Assembly: GCA_021802595.1 (NCBI GenBank)
Contig: JAJZRT010000303.1
Span: 1 to 5,421, forward strand
Direction of reading: 5' to 3'
From: Pseudomonadota bacterium
GTDB lineage: Bacteria > Pseudomonadota > Gammaproteobacteria > Burkholderiales > Thiobacillaceae
DNA: 5,421 nucleotides
The notes beneath the pieces are model-generated. The model was not told where the DNA came from, ran no database searches, and saw only the letters and a list, made by a program, of their open reading frames with translations. This document shows positions 1-5,421 of the stretch, piece by piece (within the stretch, counting starts at the first letter, position 1; every line of letters begins with the position of its first letter). The position numbers were made by a program, and so were the translations under genes.

Positions 1-84
1 GGCGCGACGCCGCAGGACCTGCTGGCGATCCTGCAGGCCCTGAAGGCCTCGGGTGCGTTGCATGCGGAACTGGAGGTGATCTGA
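1..84 (+). CDS. flgI: FlgI, flagellar P-ring protein, C-terminal end only
   Basis: Frame 1 is open from the window edge to a TGA at 82-84 and encodes 27 residues. The segment GATPQDLLAILQALKASGAL, followed by HAELEVI, is the usual C-terminus of FlgI, in which a TP-D-L--IL-ALK--GAL-AEL--I pattern is strongly conserved. FlgI forms the P ring around the rod in the peptidoglycan layer, after Sec export to the periplasm. The immediately following flgJ is the standard neighbour, which supports the call. The start and signal peptide lie outside the window. The last codons double as the ribosome binding site of flgJ. Confidence 0.9.
   Translation, partial: GATPQDLLAILQALKASGALHAELEVI
72..81 (+). promoter_or_regulatory. 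Strong ribosome binding site of flgJ inside the flgI 3' end
   Basis: GGAGGTGATC at 72-81 is a ten-base complement to the usual 3' end of 16S rRNA. The GGAGG core ends eight bases before the flgJ ATG at 85. The site is also the coding sequence for the last residues of FlgI. With the flgI TGA directly abutting the flgJ ATG, it fixes the flgJ start and suggests that the two genes are translated from one message. Confidence 0.85.
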
Positions 85-996
85 ATGATCGGCGGCGCCG
101 ACCTGACCTCCAAGTTCGCGCTCGACGTCCAGGGCGTCAGCCAGCTCAAGCTGGAGGCGAAGCAGTCCTCGCCCGAGGCGCTGAAGGCGGCAGCGCAGCA
201 GTTCGAGGCGGTGTTCATGAACATGCTGATGAAAAGCATGCGCGAGGCGACGCCGCAGGACGGCATGTTCGACAGCGAGCAGACCCGCATGTACACCGCA
301 ATGCTCGACCAGCAGCTGACGCAGAAGCTCGCCAGCCGCGGCATCGGCCTCGCCGACATGATGGTTCGCCAGCTTTCGCGCACCCTGAATGCGCCTGCTG
401 TCGACGGGACGTCGCCTGAAGGCAAGGCCGGTCTGCCGCTGAACGCACCGCAAGAGGGCCTGCGCGTTCAGGCCCCGCAAGACGGCATCCCGCTGCAGCC
501 GGCTGCGGCAGGCGCCATTCGCAGCGGCGACGTCCCTGCGCATGTCGGGGCCTTTGTGCAGAAACTGCTGCCGCATGCCCAGGCTGCGAGCGCCAGCAGC
601 GGCATTCCCGCCAGCTTCATGATGGGGCAGGCGGCGCTGGAAACCGGCTGGGGCCGCAACGAGATCCGCGGACCCGACGGCCAGAACAGCTACAACCTGT
701 TCGGCATCAAGGCGGGTGGCGGCTGGAAGGGCCGCACCGTCGACGTCGTCACAACCGAATACGTCAATGGCAAGCCGCAGAAGCAGGTGGACAGCTTCCG
801 TGCCTACGATTCCTACGCCGACGCCTTCCGCGACTACGCCAACCTGCTACGCAGCAATGCACGCTACCAGAACGCGATCGCCCAGGGGCAGGACGCCGCC
901 GGCTTCGCCCAGGGCCTGCAGCAGGCCGGCTACGCCACCGACCCGGGGTATGCCCAGAAGCTGATGGGGGTGATCCGGCTGGTCGAAACGACCTGA
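85..996 (+). CDS. flgJ: FlgJ, rod-cap/scaffold protein fused to a peptidoglycan hydrolase
   Basis: FlgJ is exported to the periplasm, where its N-terminal half promotes rod assembly and its C-terminal half opens the peptidoglycan for the rod. The 303-residue product has the length of the bifunctional proteobacterial form. Residues about 30-95 are the rod-binding domain, with the typical stretch FEAVFMNMLMKSMR at 40-53. Residues about 100-148 are a Pro/Ala/Gln-rich linker. Residues about 150-300 are a glucosaminidase-family domain with QAALETGWG (182-190), FGIKA (206-210), TTEY (223-226) and YATDPGYA (283-290). E186, E225 and D250 lie at a constant offset of +2 from Salmonella FlgJ residues E184, E223 and D248, reported as important for activity (numbers from memory). 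The hydrolase therefore looks intact. The ATG at 85 is fixed by a strong ribosome binding site and by abutment with the flgI stop. No signal peptide is seen, as expected for a protein exported by the flagellar type III system. Confidence 0.97.
   Translation: MIGGADLTSKFALDVQGVSQLKLEAKQSSPEALKAAAQQFEAVFMNMLMKSMREATPQDGMFDSEQTRMYTAMLDQQLTQKLASRGIGLADMMVRQLSRTLNAPAVDGTSPEGKAGLPLNAPQEGLRVQAPQDGIPLQPAAAGAIRSGDVPAHVGAFVQKLLPHAQAASASSGIPASFMMGQAALETGWGRNEIRGPDGQNSYNLFGIKAGGGWKGRTVDVVTTEYVNGKPQKQVDSFRAYDSYADAFRDYANLLRSNARYQNAIAQGQDAAGFAQGLQQAGYATDPGYAQKLMGVIRLVETT
445..498 (+). repeat. Two-copy 27-base tandem repeat in the FlgJ linker
   Basis: Two adjacent 27-base units at 445-471 and 472-498 encode APQEGLRVQ and APQDGIPLQ (residues 121-138). 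Six of nine residues are identical and the other differences are mostly conservative. At the DNA level 19 of 27 bases agree by hand count, so the duplication is old. It lies in the flexible linker between the rod-binding and hydrolase domains, where length changes should be tolerated. Confidence 0.6.
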
Positions 997-997
997 C

Positions 998-1024
998 TCA
1001 AGAAAAGTCCGGTTTGGCCGATTC
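998..1024 (+). promoter_or_regulatory. Candidate sigma-28 (FliA) promoter for flgK-flgL
   Basis: TCAAGAAA at 998-1005, an 11-base spacer, and GCCGATTC at 1017-1024 match the architecture of flagellar sigma-28 promoters (TAAAGTTT, N11, GCCGATAA in enterics; TCAAG is a common -35 variant in Pseudomonas and betaproteobacteria). The -35 element starts two bases after the flgJ stop at 994-996. The site therefore sits exactly between middle (rod) and late (hook-filament junction) genes, where flgKL of many proteobacteria have such a promoter. Transcription would start near 1030-1032, giving a leader of about 45 bases. The last -10 bases (TC instead of AA) are off consensus. Confidence 0.75.
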
Positions 1025-1076
1025 ACCTGTCAAGCGAACTCGTATCCCTTTCCCCATAACCCTTGCGACCAGATAG

Positions 1077-2984
1077 ATGGCTACCAACATCCTCAGTATC
1101 GGTCAGAGCGCCCTTACAGCCGCACAGGTGGGGCTCAGCACGACCAGCCACAACATCGCAAACGCGTCGACGCCGGGTTATAGCCGCCAGGTCGTGATCC
1201 AGGGCGCCGCCCAGGCGCAGAATTTCGGCTACGGCTTCCTGGGGCAGGGCACCGACGTCTCCACGATCCAGCGCGTATACAACGATTATCTGGGCGTGCA
1301 GGCCCAGTCGGCGCAAGCCTCGAAAAGCGGGCTCGACAGCTACTACACGCAGATCCAGCAGATCGACAACCTGCTGTCCGATCCGACGTCCGGCCTGTCG
1401 CCTGCCCTGCAGGACTTCTTCAGCGGAATCCAGAACGTCGCCTCGAACCCGTCCAGCATCCCGGCGCGCCAGTCGGTCCTGTCGACAGCCGATTCGCTGG
1501 TCGCGCGTTTCCAGAGCCTGGCCGGCCGGCTCGACGAAATGGACCAGGGGGTCAACAGCCAGATCCAGTCGAGCGTTACTGAAATCAACTCCTATGCCGA
1601 CCAGATTGCACAGCTGAACGACGCCATCGGCAAGGCCCAGCGCGCGACCGGCCAGCCGCCCAACGACCTGCTCGATCAGCGCGACCAGCTGGTGATGGAT
1701 CTGAACAAGGATATCAAGGCGACGGTCGTCAAGCAGGGCGACGGTTCCTACAACGTGTTCATCGGCAATGGCCAGCCGCTGGTGGTGGGGGTGACGACCT
1801 CCAAGCTCAGCAGCGTGGCTTCTCCCACCGATCCCTCGAAACTCCAAGTGGCCTACCAGGCCAGCAACGGCAGTACGGTCCTCATCGGCGAGTCGAGTCT
1901 GGCAGGCGGTAGCCTGGGCGGTCTGCTCGATTTCCGCAGCAAGACGCTCGAACCGGCACAGAACGCCCTCGGGCGGGTGGCCATCGGGATGGCCAGCACG
2001 ATCAATGCGCAGCATCGCCTGGGACAGGATCTCAATGGCAACCTGGGGAGCGACCTGTTCACGCTGGCGACGCCCGTGGTCAATGCCAATGCAGCCAATA
2101 CCGGCTCGGCCACCGTGACTGCCAGCATCAGCGATGCCAACGCGCTGACCACCAGCGATTACCGCCTGCAGTATGACGGCACCAACTACACGCTGACCCG
2201 CCTGTCCGACAATACCGCCACGACCTTCGCGCCCGCGGCGCTTCCGAAGACCGTGGACGGTGTGACCCTGAACGTGTCGACCACGCCCGCGGCGGGTGAC
2301 AGCTTCCTGATCCGTCCGACCGCCAACGGCGCGTCCGGCGTGAACGTGGCGATCACCGATCCGACCCTGCTCGCAGCTGCGGCGCCCATCCGCGCGGCTG
2401 CCACCGCCGGGAATACCGGGACGGGCACCATCGGTGCAGGCAGCGTCAACACGCCGCCGCCGCCCAATGCCAATCTGCAGCAGCCCGTCACGATCACGTT
2501 TACCTCGCCGACGACCTTCAATGTGACGGGAACCGGAACGGGCAACCCGACCGGCCTGACCTATACGCCCGGCGCAACGATCAGCTACAACGGCTGGAGC
2601 ACCACGATCAGCGGGGCCCCGGCTGCCGGCGACAGCTTCACCGTGGGGCCCAATACGGGCGGGGTGGGCGACAGCCGCAATGCCCTGCTGCTGGGCGCAT
2701 TGCAGACCGCCAATACGCTGGGCAACGGCAGCACCAGCTTCCAGGGGGCGTATTCGCAGTTCGTCAGCCAGATCGGTAACAAGACGCGTGAACTCGAGGT
2801 GACCAGCGGCGCCGCCGGGAAGCTGCTCACCGAGGCCACCCAGTCGGTGCAAAACGAGTCGGGCGTCAATCTCGACGAGGAGGCGGCCAATCTGCTGCGC
2901 TATCAGCAGGCCTACCAGGCTGCCGGCAAGGTCATGCAGATTGCCAGCCAGTTGTTCAATGTTCTGCTCACGATTGGACAGTAA
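1077..2984 (+). CDS. flgK: FlgK, hook-filament junction protein 1 (HAP1)
   Basis: FlgK is secreted through the flagellum and forms the first junction ring between hook and filament. The 635-residue product has the family's layout. An N-terminal D0 helix (about 5-35) carries SHNIANASTPGYSRQ (24-38). The D1 helical region spans about 85-310, with NDLLDQRDQLV at 196-206. A variable outer region spans about 330-545, and the conserved GDSRNALLLGALQ lies at 531-543. The C-terminal D0 helix (about 590-635) contains VNLDEEAANLLRYQQAYQA. The length exceeds the 547 residues of the Salmonella protein because of the outer region, which holds two related beta-rich modules and a PPPP stretch at 460-463. 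The ATG at 1077 fits the family N-terminus, although no clear Shine-Dalgarno precedes it. A sigma-28 promoter lies just upstream, and flgL follows after five bases. There is no sign of disruption. Confidence 0.97.
   Translation: MATNILSIGQSALTAAQVGLSTTSHNIANASTPGYSRQVVIQGAAQAQNFGYGFLGQGTDVSTIQRVYNDYLGVQAQSAQASKSGLDSYYTQIQQIDNLLSDPTSGLSPALQDFFSGIQNVASNPSSIPARQSVLSTADSLVARFQSLAGRLDEMDQGVNSQIQSSVTEINSYADQIAQLNDAIGKAQRATGQPPNDLLDQRDQLVMDLNKDIKATVVKQGDGSYNVFIGNGQPLVVGVTTSKLSSVASPTDPSKLQVAYQASNGSTVLIGESSLAGGSLGGLLDFRSKTLEPAQNALGRVAIGMASTINAQHRLGQDLNGNLGSDLFTLATPVVNANAANTGSATVTASISDANALTTSDYRLQYDGTNYTLTRLSDNTATTFAPAALPKTVDGVTLNVSTTPAAGDSFLIRPTANGASGVNVAITDPTLLAAAAPIRAAATAGNTGTGTIGAGSVNTPPPPNANLQQPVTITFTSPTTFNVTGTGTGNPTGLTYTPGATISYNGWSTTISGAPAAGDSFTVGPNTGGVGDSRNALLLGALQTANTLGNGSTSFQGAYSQFVSQIGNKTRELEVTSGAAGKLLTEATQSVQNESGVNLDEEAANLLRYQQAYQAAGKVMQIASQLFNVLLTIGQ
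2286..2651 (+). repeat. Pair of related modules in the FlgK outer domain
   Basis: PAAGDSFLIRP (residues 404-414, bases 2286-2318) recurs as PAAGDSFTVGP (515-525, bases 2619-2651). Both are preceded by a similar beta-rich context: VDGVTLNVSTT before the first and YNGWSTTISGA before the second. Each copy closes a segment with a Y/F-rich strand pattern (about 361-414 and 469-525). This suggests an ancient duplication of a small outer beta domain. It is a protein-level repeat; the DNA has diverged outside the PAAGDSF core. Confidence 0.55.
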
Positions 2985-2989
2985 ACATC

Positions 2990-3889
2990 ATGCGTATCAG
3001 CACCCAGACCCTGTTCGACTCCGGCTCCGCCCGCATCGGTGACCTGCAGCTCAGCCTGAACAAGACGCAGCAGCAGCTTGCGACCGGCCGCCGCGTCCTC
3101 ACGCCGTCGGACGATCCGATCGCGGCGGCGCGGGCGCTCGAGGTGACGCAGTCGCAGGCGCTCAACACGCAGTACGGCACCAACCGGGGCTATGCCAAGG
3201 ATTCGCTGGTTGCGGTGGACAGCACCCTGTCGAGCGTGACGGAACTGCTGCAGAACATCAAAACCACGGCCATTTCGGCAGGCAACGGGAACCTGGGCGA
3301 CAGCGAGCGCGCTTCCATCGCGACGGGCCTGCAGAGCAGCCTGAATCAGCTCATGGGGCTGGCCAACACCCGCGACGGGCAGGGCAACTATCTGTTCTCG
3401 GGCTTCCAGACCACCACCCCCCCGTTTGTCCAGACCGCTAGCGGTGTCCAGTACCAGGGAGACCAGGGGCAGCGTCTGATGCAGGTCGACGCCACCCGCC
3501 AGATGGCCGTCAGCAGCCAGGGCCAGGCGGTGTTCCAGGGGGGAGGCCAGGACATGTTCAAGACGCTGAGCGACCTCATCACCCAGCTGAACACGCCGGG
3601 AACCACGGGCCTGAGCGCTGCGCTGACGACTGCCGACAACAACCTGACGCTGGCCCTGAACAATGTGTCGTCGGTGCGTGCCTCGGTCGGTTCGCGCCTC
3701 CAGGAGCTCGATGCGCTCGACAGCGCAGGCTCCGACAAGGGCCTTCAGTACAGCCAGACCCTGTCCAACCTGCAGGATCTCGATTACACCCAGGCGCTGA
3801 CCGATCTGTCGAAACAGCAGATGACGCTGGAAGCCGCGCAGAAATCGTTCGTGCAGACCTCCGGCCTGTCGCTCTTCAAGTTGCTGTGA
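2990..3889 (+). CDS. flgL: FlgL, hook-filament junction protein 3 (HAP3)
   Basis: FlgL forms the second junction zone, joining FlgK to the flagellin filament, and is related to flagellin. The 299-residue product has a flagellin-like N-terminal region with MRIST at the start and LATGRRVLTPSDDPIAAARA at 30-49. It has the FlgL-typical GNYLFSGFQT at 132-141. A variable middle spans about 145-215. The C-terminal helical region (about 220-299) has SVRASVGSRLQELD (228-241) and LDYTQALTDLSKQQMTLEAA (264-283). The length matches the usual size of about 300-320 residues. The ATG at 2990 follows the flgK stop by five bases with only a weak GGA 11 bases upstream, so coupling to flgK translation is likely. 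The stop overlaps the start of the next gene. C7 (3417-3423) and G6 (3538-3543) runs are present but the frame is intact. Confidence 0.96.
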   Translation: MRISTQTLFDSGSARIGDLQLSLNKTQQQLATGRRVLTPSDDPIAAARALEVTQSQALNTQYGTNRGYAKDSLVAVDSTLSSVTELLQNIKTTAISAGNGNLGDSERASIATGLQSSLNQLMGLANTRDGQGNYLFSGFQTTTPPFVQTASGVQYQGDQGQRLMQVDATRQMAVSSQGQAVFQGGGQDMFKTLSDLITQLNTPGTTGLSAALTTADNNLTLALNNVSSVRASVGSRLQELDALDSAGSDKGLQYSQTLSNLQDLDYTQALTDLSKQQMTLEAAQKSFVQTSGLSLFKLL

Positions 3890-4461
3890 ACGTGGCCACG
3901 CTTTCCCGCGAATCCCGGCCCGACGAGTCGATGAACAGCCAGGTCATGCGCCTGCTGTCGGGAGTATCCGTTCATGGCGACCAGCATCTGGCCGAGGTCG
4001 AACGCGACCTGGGGCAGATGGACGTGTTGCTGGGCGAGGCGATCAAGAAGCTATGCGCCAGCTTCATGGCGATCCACCACGCAGTCGACCTGCAGCAGGA
4101 AACGCTCAGGGCCCTGATGTCGGCCGAGCAGCCGGCACCTGAACAGGCGGCGCGTCTGGAGGCGCTGCGCGAGGAGATCGGCCGGCATGTCGGCGCCGCC
4201 ATCACCGGGCTGCAGTTCCAGGACATGACCAGCCAGCTGATCGGGCGGATGGCGCAGCATCTGGCCGGGTTGCGGGACGTGTTCGGTGCACTGGGCACCA
4301 ACGGTTCGGCCGAGCAGCAGCAAAACGGCGGCGAAGCGATGCTGGCCATGCTGAACCACATCAGCGACCAGGTCGGGGCGAGCGGTACCGCACTGGGGGG
4401 CACCGTGCGCAGCACGGTCAACCAGCGCCACATGGAAAGCGGCGACATCGAGCTGTTTTGA
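3886..4461 (+). CDS. Helical chemotaxis-type protein with a CheZ-like DxxxQ motif
   Basis: I do not recognise this 191-residue protein as a named family member. It is mostly helical with no signal peptide or membrane segment. A first long helix is likely at about 33-78, a break at EQPAPEQ (81-87), and a second long helix at about 88-135, followed by a Gly/Gln-rich linker and a tail ending GDIELF. The second helix contains FQDMTSQLIGRM (111-122). This closely resembles FQDLTGQVIKRM around the catalytic D143 and Q147 of E. coli CheZ, with D113 and Q117 in the same spacing. The helical hairpin and short acidic C-terminal tail also recall CheZ (214 residues in E. coli). It is encoded directly before cheY. 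I infer a possible CheY-P phosphatase; alternatively it is an MCP-like adaptor, since QFQDxxxQ segments also occur in receptor-related proteins. GTG at 3886 overlaps the flgL stop by four bases (GTGA); ATG at 3931 is an alternative start. The real gene is well supported, the function is not. Confidence 0.8.
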   Translation: MNVATLSRESRPDESMNSQVMRLLSGVSVHGDQHLAEVERDLGQMDVLLGEAIKKLCASFMAIHHAVDLQQETLRALMSAEQPAPEQAARLEALREEIGRHVGAAITGLQFQDMTSQLIGRMAQHLAGLRDVFGALGTNGSAEQQQNGGEAMLAMLNHISDQVGASGTALGGTVRSTVNQRHMESGDIELF

Positions 4462-4500
4462 GATTACGCACTACGGGCGATGCCAGACAACGAAGGTAGC

Positions 4501-4505
4501 AGGAG
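4501..4505 (+). promoter_or_regulatory. Ribosome binding site of cheY that decides between two ATGs
   Basis: AGGAG at 4501-4505 precedes two consecutive ATG codons at 4508 and 4511. The spacing is two bases to the first and five to the second. Five is within the usual range, so the second ATG is the more likely start, giving the family-typical N-terminus MTKTILAVDDS. Confidence 0.75.
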
Positions 4506-4510
4506 TAATG

Positions 4511-4876
4511 ATGACGAAAACAATACTTGCAGTGGATGACTCGGGTTCGCTGCGCCAGATGCTCGCTTTCAGCCTGAAGGCGGCGGGCTATGGCGTGATC
4601 GAGGCCGTGGACGGGCAGGACGGCCTCAACAAGGCCAAGCAGCAGACCGTCGATCTGGTGCTGACCGACCAGAACATGCCGGGCATGGACGGCCTGAGCC
4701 TGATCAAGGCGCTGCGTGCCATGAAGAGCTACCAGAGCGTTCCGATACTGATGCTGACCACCGAGTCGGGCGACGACATCAAGGCGCAGGGTCGGGCAGC
4801 GGGTGCCAGCGGCTGGCTGGTCAAGCCCTTCGATCCGGCGCGCCTGACCGAGGTGGTGAAGAAACTGATCGGCTGA
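4511..4876 (+). CDS. cheY: CheY-type single-domain response regulator
   Basis: This 121-residue protein is one receiver domain with no output domain. It accepts a phosphoryl group from CheA, encoded next. All key residues are visible: D9 and D10 (acidic pocket), D53 in LTDQNMPGMDG (phosphoacceptor), T83 or T84 in MLTTES, and K105 in VKPF. The position equal to the switch Tyr106 of E. coli CheY is W102 (ASGWLVKPF). With the N-terminus TILAVDDS and the LTTES motif, this resembles the CheY subtype commonly encoded beside cheA in beta- and gammaproteobacterial che clusters rather than the E. coli motor CheY. Whether it binds FliM cannot be read from sequence. The start at 4511 is chosen from ribosome binding site spacing; 4508 adds one Met. 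The gap to the upstream gene is 49 bases with no terminator or clear promoter. Confidence 0.95.
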   Translation: MTKTILAVDDSGSLRQMLAFSLKAAGYGVIEAVDGQDGLNKAKQQTVDLVLTDQNMPGMDGLSLIKALRAMKSYQSVPILMLTTESGDDIKAQGRAAGASGWLVKPFDPARLTEVVKKLIG

Positions 4877-4910
4877 GGTGCCGCGTTCAGACATGCAGCG
4901 TGACGATGAC

Positions 4911-4914
4911 GGAG
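4911..4914 (+). promoter_or_regulatory. Ribosome binding site of cheA
   Basis: GGAG at 4911-4914 lies seven bases before the ATG at 4922. It supports this start over the in-frame ATG at 4934 (M5). The 45-base gap after cheY contains no hairpin or promoter that I can support, so cheA is probably co-transcribed with cheY. Confidence 0.7.
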
Positions 4915-4921
4915 TATAAAA

Positions 4922-5421
4922 ATGACGATTGACATGAGCCAGTTCTATCAGGTGTTCTTCGATGAGGCGGACGAACTGCTCGCCGAAATGGAGAAGCTCC
5001 TGCTGGCTATCGACGTGTCCGCGCCGGACAGCGAGGACCTCAATGCGATCTTCCGTGCCGCGCATTCCATCAAGGGCGGGGCGGCCACCTTCGCGTTCAG
5101 CGACATCACCGAAGTCACCCACATGCTGGAATCGCTGCTCGACCGCATCCGCAAGGGCGAGATGGCGCTGACGTCCGAGCATGTGGATGCCTTCCTGGTG
5201 GCGAAGGATGTCCTGGCCATGCAAATGGACGGCCACCACCATGGATCGAGCGTCGACCAGCAGGCGGTCGACAGCGTTTGCCAGCGACTGAAGGCCCTGT
5301 CGCAGGGCATCGTGGCGGATGCCCCGGCCAGTGCGTCGAGCCCGGCGCCGGCACCCGTTGCCGCGGCACCGGCGTCCGTGGCGGCCCCGGTGGCGGATGC
5401 GGACGGCAACTATCGTTTCCG
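4922..5421 (+). CDS. cheA: CheA, chemotaxis histidine kinase, N-terminal part (runs off window)
   Basis: CheA autophosphorylates in response to receptor arrays and passes the phosphoryl group to CheY and CheB. The frame is open from ATG 4922 to the window end (166 full codons), so only the N-terminal part is seen. Residues about 5-130 are the P1 histidine phosphotransfer domain, with FRAAHSIKGGAATFAF at 44-59. H48 is the predicted phosphorylation site, at the same number as in E. coli CheA. An Ala/Pro-rich linker follows at about 131-160. GNYRF at 162-166 may begin the next domain, since a YRI-type start follows the P1 linker in many CheA proteins of this type. An HHH cluster at 105-107 lies in the C-terminal part of P1. 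The dimerisation, ATP-binding and CheW-like domains lie beyond the window, so kinase integrity cannot be judged. Confidence 0.95.
   Translation, partial: MTIDMSQFYQVFFDEADELLAEMEKLLLAIDVSAPDSEDLNAIFRAAHSIKGGAATFAFSDITEVTHMLESLLDRIRKGEMALTSEHVDAFLVAKDVLAMQMDGHHHGSSVDQQAVDSVCQRLKALSQGIVADAPASASSPAPAPVAAAPASVAAPVADADGNYRF

Noticed and set aside
1488..1495. GCCGATTC inside flgK, identical to the -10 element before it
   Set aside because: The sequence 11 bases further upstream (1469-1476) has no resemblance to a sigma-28 -35 element, and the site lies in coding sequence.
1023..2852. A 609-codon open frame on the minus strand opposite flgK
   Set aside because: The predicted protein is Arg/Gly/Ala-rich and of low complexity with no recognisable domain. 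It lies fully opposite a well-conserved gene, as expected from GC-rich third codon positions. No independent promoter or ribosome binding site was seen.
3893..3909. TGGCCACG...CCCGC near the start of the CheZ-like gene as a sigma-54 promoter
   Set aside because: The GG and GC doublets are 12 bases apart instead of the required 10, and the site lies within the coding region.
4462..4507. Possible promoter or terminator between the CheZ-like gene and cheY
   Set aside because: GGGCGATGCC only loosely resembles a sigma-28 -10 element and has no -35 partner. No stem-loop followed by a T run is present.
4418..5242. A 274-codon open frame on the minus strand opposite cheY and cheA
   Set aside because: It crosses two well-supported genes and an intergenic gap, is rich in His/Arg/Gln, and has no family resemblance. 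It is a shadow of the coding strand.
5234..5242. HHH cluster in the CheA P1 domain as a metal-binding site
   Set aside because: Three consecutive His in a loop without other conserved ligands is not sufficient, and this part of P1 is variable.

Overview
The window is a GC-rich stretch of flagellar and chemotaxis genes, all on the + strand and almost without spacer. The proteins point to a motile Gram-negative bacterium, most likely a betaproteobacterium. FlgI (P ring) implies an outer membrane. FlgJ has the two-domain form with a C-terminal peptidoglycan hydrolase, which is typical of beta- and gammaproteobacteria. The promoter before flgK resembles the TCAAG-type sigma-28 sites of Pseudomonas and betaproteobacteria. 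No species can be named from the sequence.

Layout: the last 27 codons of flgI (1-84) abut flgJ (85-996). An 80-base gap holds a good candidate sigma-28 (FliA) promoter. It is followed by flgK (1077-2984) and flgL (2990-3889), the two hook-filament junction proteins. The flgL stop overlaps the start of a 191-residue alpha-helical protein (3886-4461) that most annotation would call hypothetical or 'chemotaxis protein'. Then come cheY (4511-4876) and the first 166 codons of cheA (4922 to the window end). No gene-free stretch is longer than 80 bases, and no RNA genes, mobile elements, CRISPR arrays or convincing terminators were seen.

The genes follow an order of use. FlgI and FlgJ complete the ring and rod (middle genes). 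FlgK and FlgL cap the hook before filament growth (late genes, fitting a sigma-28 promoter exactly at that boundary). The chemotaxis genes then provide the signal that controls rotation. With no terminator between flgL and cheA, the late flagellar promoter could also drive the che genes.

The most interesting item is the 191-residue protein between flgL and cheY. It has the residue pattern of the CheZ active site (FQDMTSQLIGRM, with D113 and Q117 spaced as D143 and Q147 in E. coli CheZ), a predicted two-helix hairpin around it, and a short acidic C-terminal tail ending in Phe. It may be a divergent CheY-P phosphatase encoded next to its substrate. This is an inference that needs structural or biochemical testing.
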